A DNA stretch of 64,000 nt, taken from NCBI RefSeq assembly GCF_013760955.1, contig NZ_JACDUL010000004.1, positions 62,001 to 126,000 on the forward strand, read 5' to 3'. A model generated the notes under the pieces. It was not told where the DNA came from. It was given only the letters and a program-made list of their open reading frames with translations, and did no database searches. The translations under genes were made by a program, and so were the position numbers. Positions 63,919 to 64,000 of this stretch are shown one piece after another; position 1 is the first letter of the stretch, and each line of letters begins with the position of its first letter. Source of the DNA: Methanococcus maripaludis (GTDB lineage Archaea; AGJL01; Methanococci; Methanococcales; Methanococcaceae).

Positions 63919-64000
63919 ATGAGATGTTTCCTTGCAATTGAATTAAAATCTGAATTAAAGGACATTTTGGAAAATTTAAAAAAACAATTTAATTTAAAAG
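63919..64000 (+). CDS. thpR: RNA 2',3'-cyclic phosphodiesterase (ThpR/LigT), N-terminal part
   Basis: The first 27 residues are visible before the window ends. MRCFLAIELKSELKDILENL is the typical start of the LigT/ThpR 2H phosphoesterase family, which hydrolyses 2',3'-cyclic phosphate or ligates tRNA halves. The two HxTx motifs lie outside the window. The ATG follows AGGTGATTTT, overlapping the region just after the Trm112-like stop. Confidence 0.8.
   Translation, partial: MRCFLAIELKSELKDILENLKKQFNLK

Noticed and set aside
1-64000. CRISPR arrays, rRNA, tRNA, transposases and prophage genes
   Set aside because: I looked for spaced direct repeats, tRNA-like cloverleaf blocks, rRNA signatures and transposase or integrase proteins and found none; the only regular repeats are the coding 66-bp LRR units.

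Overview
The window is AT-rich archaeal DNA from a mesophilic hydrogenotrophic methanogen, very probably Methanococcus, most like M. maripaludis. The basis is component A2 of the methyl-coenzyme M reductase activation system, proteins resembling methanogenesis markers 12 and 17, archaeal ribosomal proteins (S3Ae, S28e, L7Ae, L14e, L24e, L34e), RadB, TiaS, archaeal TruD, an NCS2/Upp uracil salvage pair, NifB, and a strong GGTGAT Shine-Dalgarno pattern. In many genes the GTG inside GGTGA mimics an upstream start; I placed those starts at the downstream ATG or TTG. Species assignment is from memory of gene content and order, not from a search.

Layout. 0-3 kb: uracil permease (cut by the window edge), upp and an NhaC-type antiporter. 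3-9.9 kb: an HTH regulator, DUF2124, a DUF815 AAA ATPase, a secreted TPR protein, ketopantoate reductase, YwbE and a DMT exporter. 10-12 kb: a minus-strand ribosomal operon (S2, a zinc-finger protein, S3Ae). 12-17.9 kb: Na/phosphate symporter, DUF2115, CCC1-like and SulP transporters, then Pcc1 (KEOPS) overlapping a PP-loop ATPase. 18-23.5 kb: a 26-residue membrane microprotein missed by length filters, Apt, a U32 protein, NifB, an ACT protein, a marker-17-like protein, a ubiquitin-like beta-grasp protein and IlvC. 24-28.3 kb is the most accessory-looking part: a 66-bp-repeat BspA-type LRR protein, a BASS transporter, two overlapping small unknown genes, and a probably frameshifted gene. 28.3-38.1 kb: acetolactate synthase (IlvB/IlvN), a NodU-type carbamoyltransferase-RtcA-archease operon, Mdh, a CDF transporter, DUF354 and marker 12. 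38-39 kb: L7Ae-S28e-L24e. 39-45.5 kb: a minus-strand surface/envelope cluster (MacB-like ABC transporter, S-layer-like protein, membrane-anchored wHTH, and a secreted beta-propeller protein carrying all three chagasin-type inhibitor loops).

45.7-50.6 kb is an iron region: rubrerythrin, a DtxR-type repressor, FeoA, a 45-residue Cys-rich peptide and FeoB. Two palindromes sharing the exact core TTAAATTATTTAA sit at the two likely feo promoters. 51-53 kb: Mop-type molybdate-binding protein, L34e, Cmk, L14e. 53-64 kb: PNPOx-like, AIM24, DraG-like and TIM-barrel proteins, the AtwA operon with a PII-like protein and a UPF0251 DNA-binding protein behind a 12-bp perfect palindrome, RadB, TiaS, TruD, a candidate H/ACA guide RNA at about 62032-62155, an iron-sulfur flavoprotein, a secreted acetolactate decarboxylase, a Trm112-like protein and the start of ThpR.

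No rRNA, tRNA, CRISPR array or transposase was recognised. The strongest candidates for undescribed biology are the 62.1-kb RNA, the Feo-linked Cys-rich peptide with its paired operators, the 18.1-kb microprotein behind a 31-bp inverted repeat, and the propeller-chagasin fusion.
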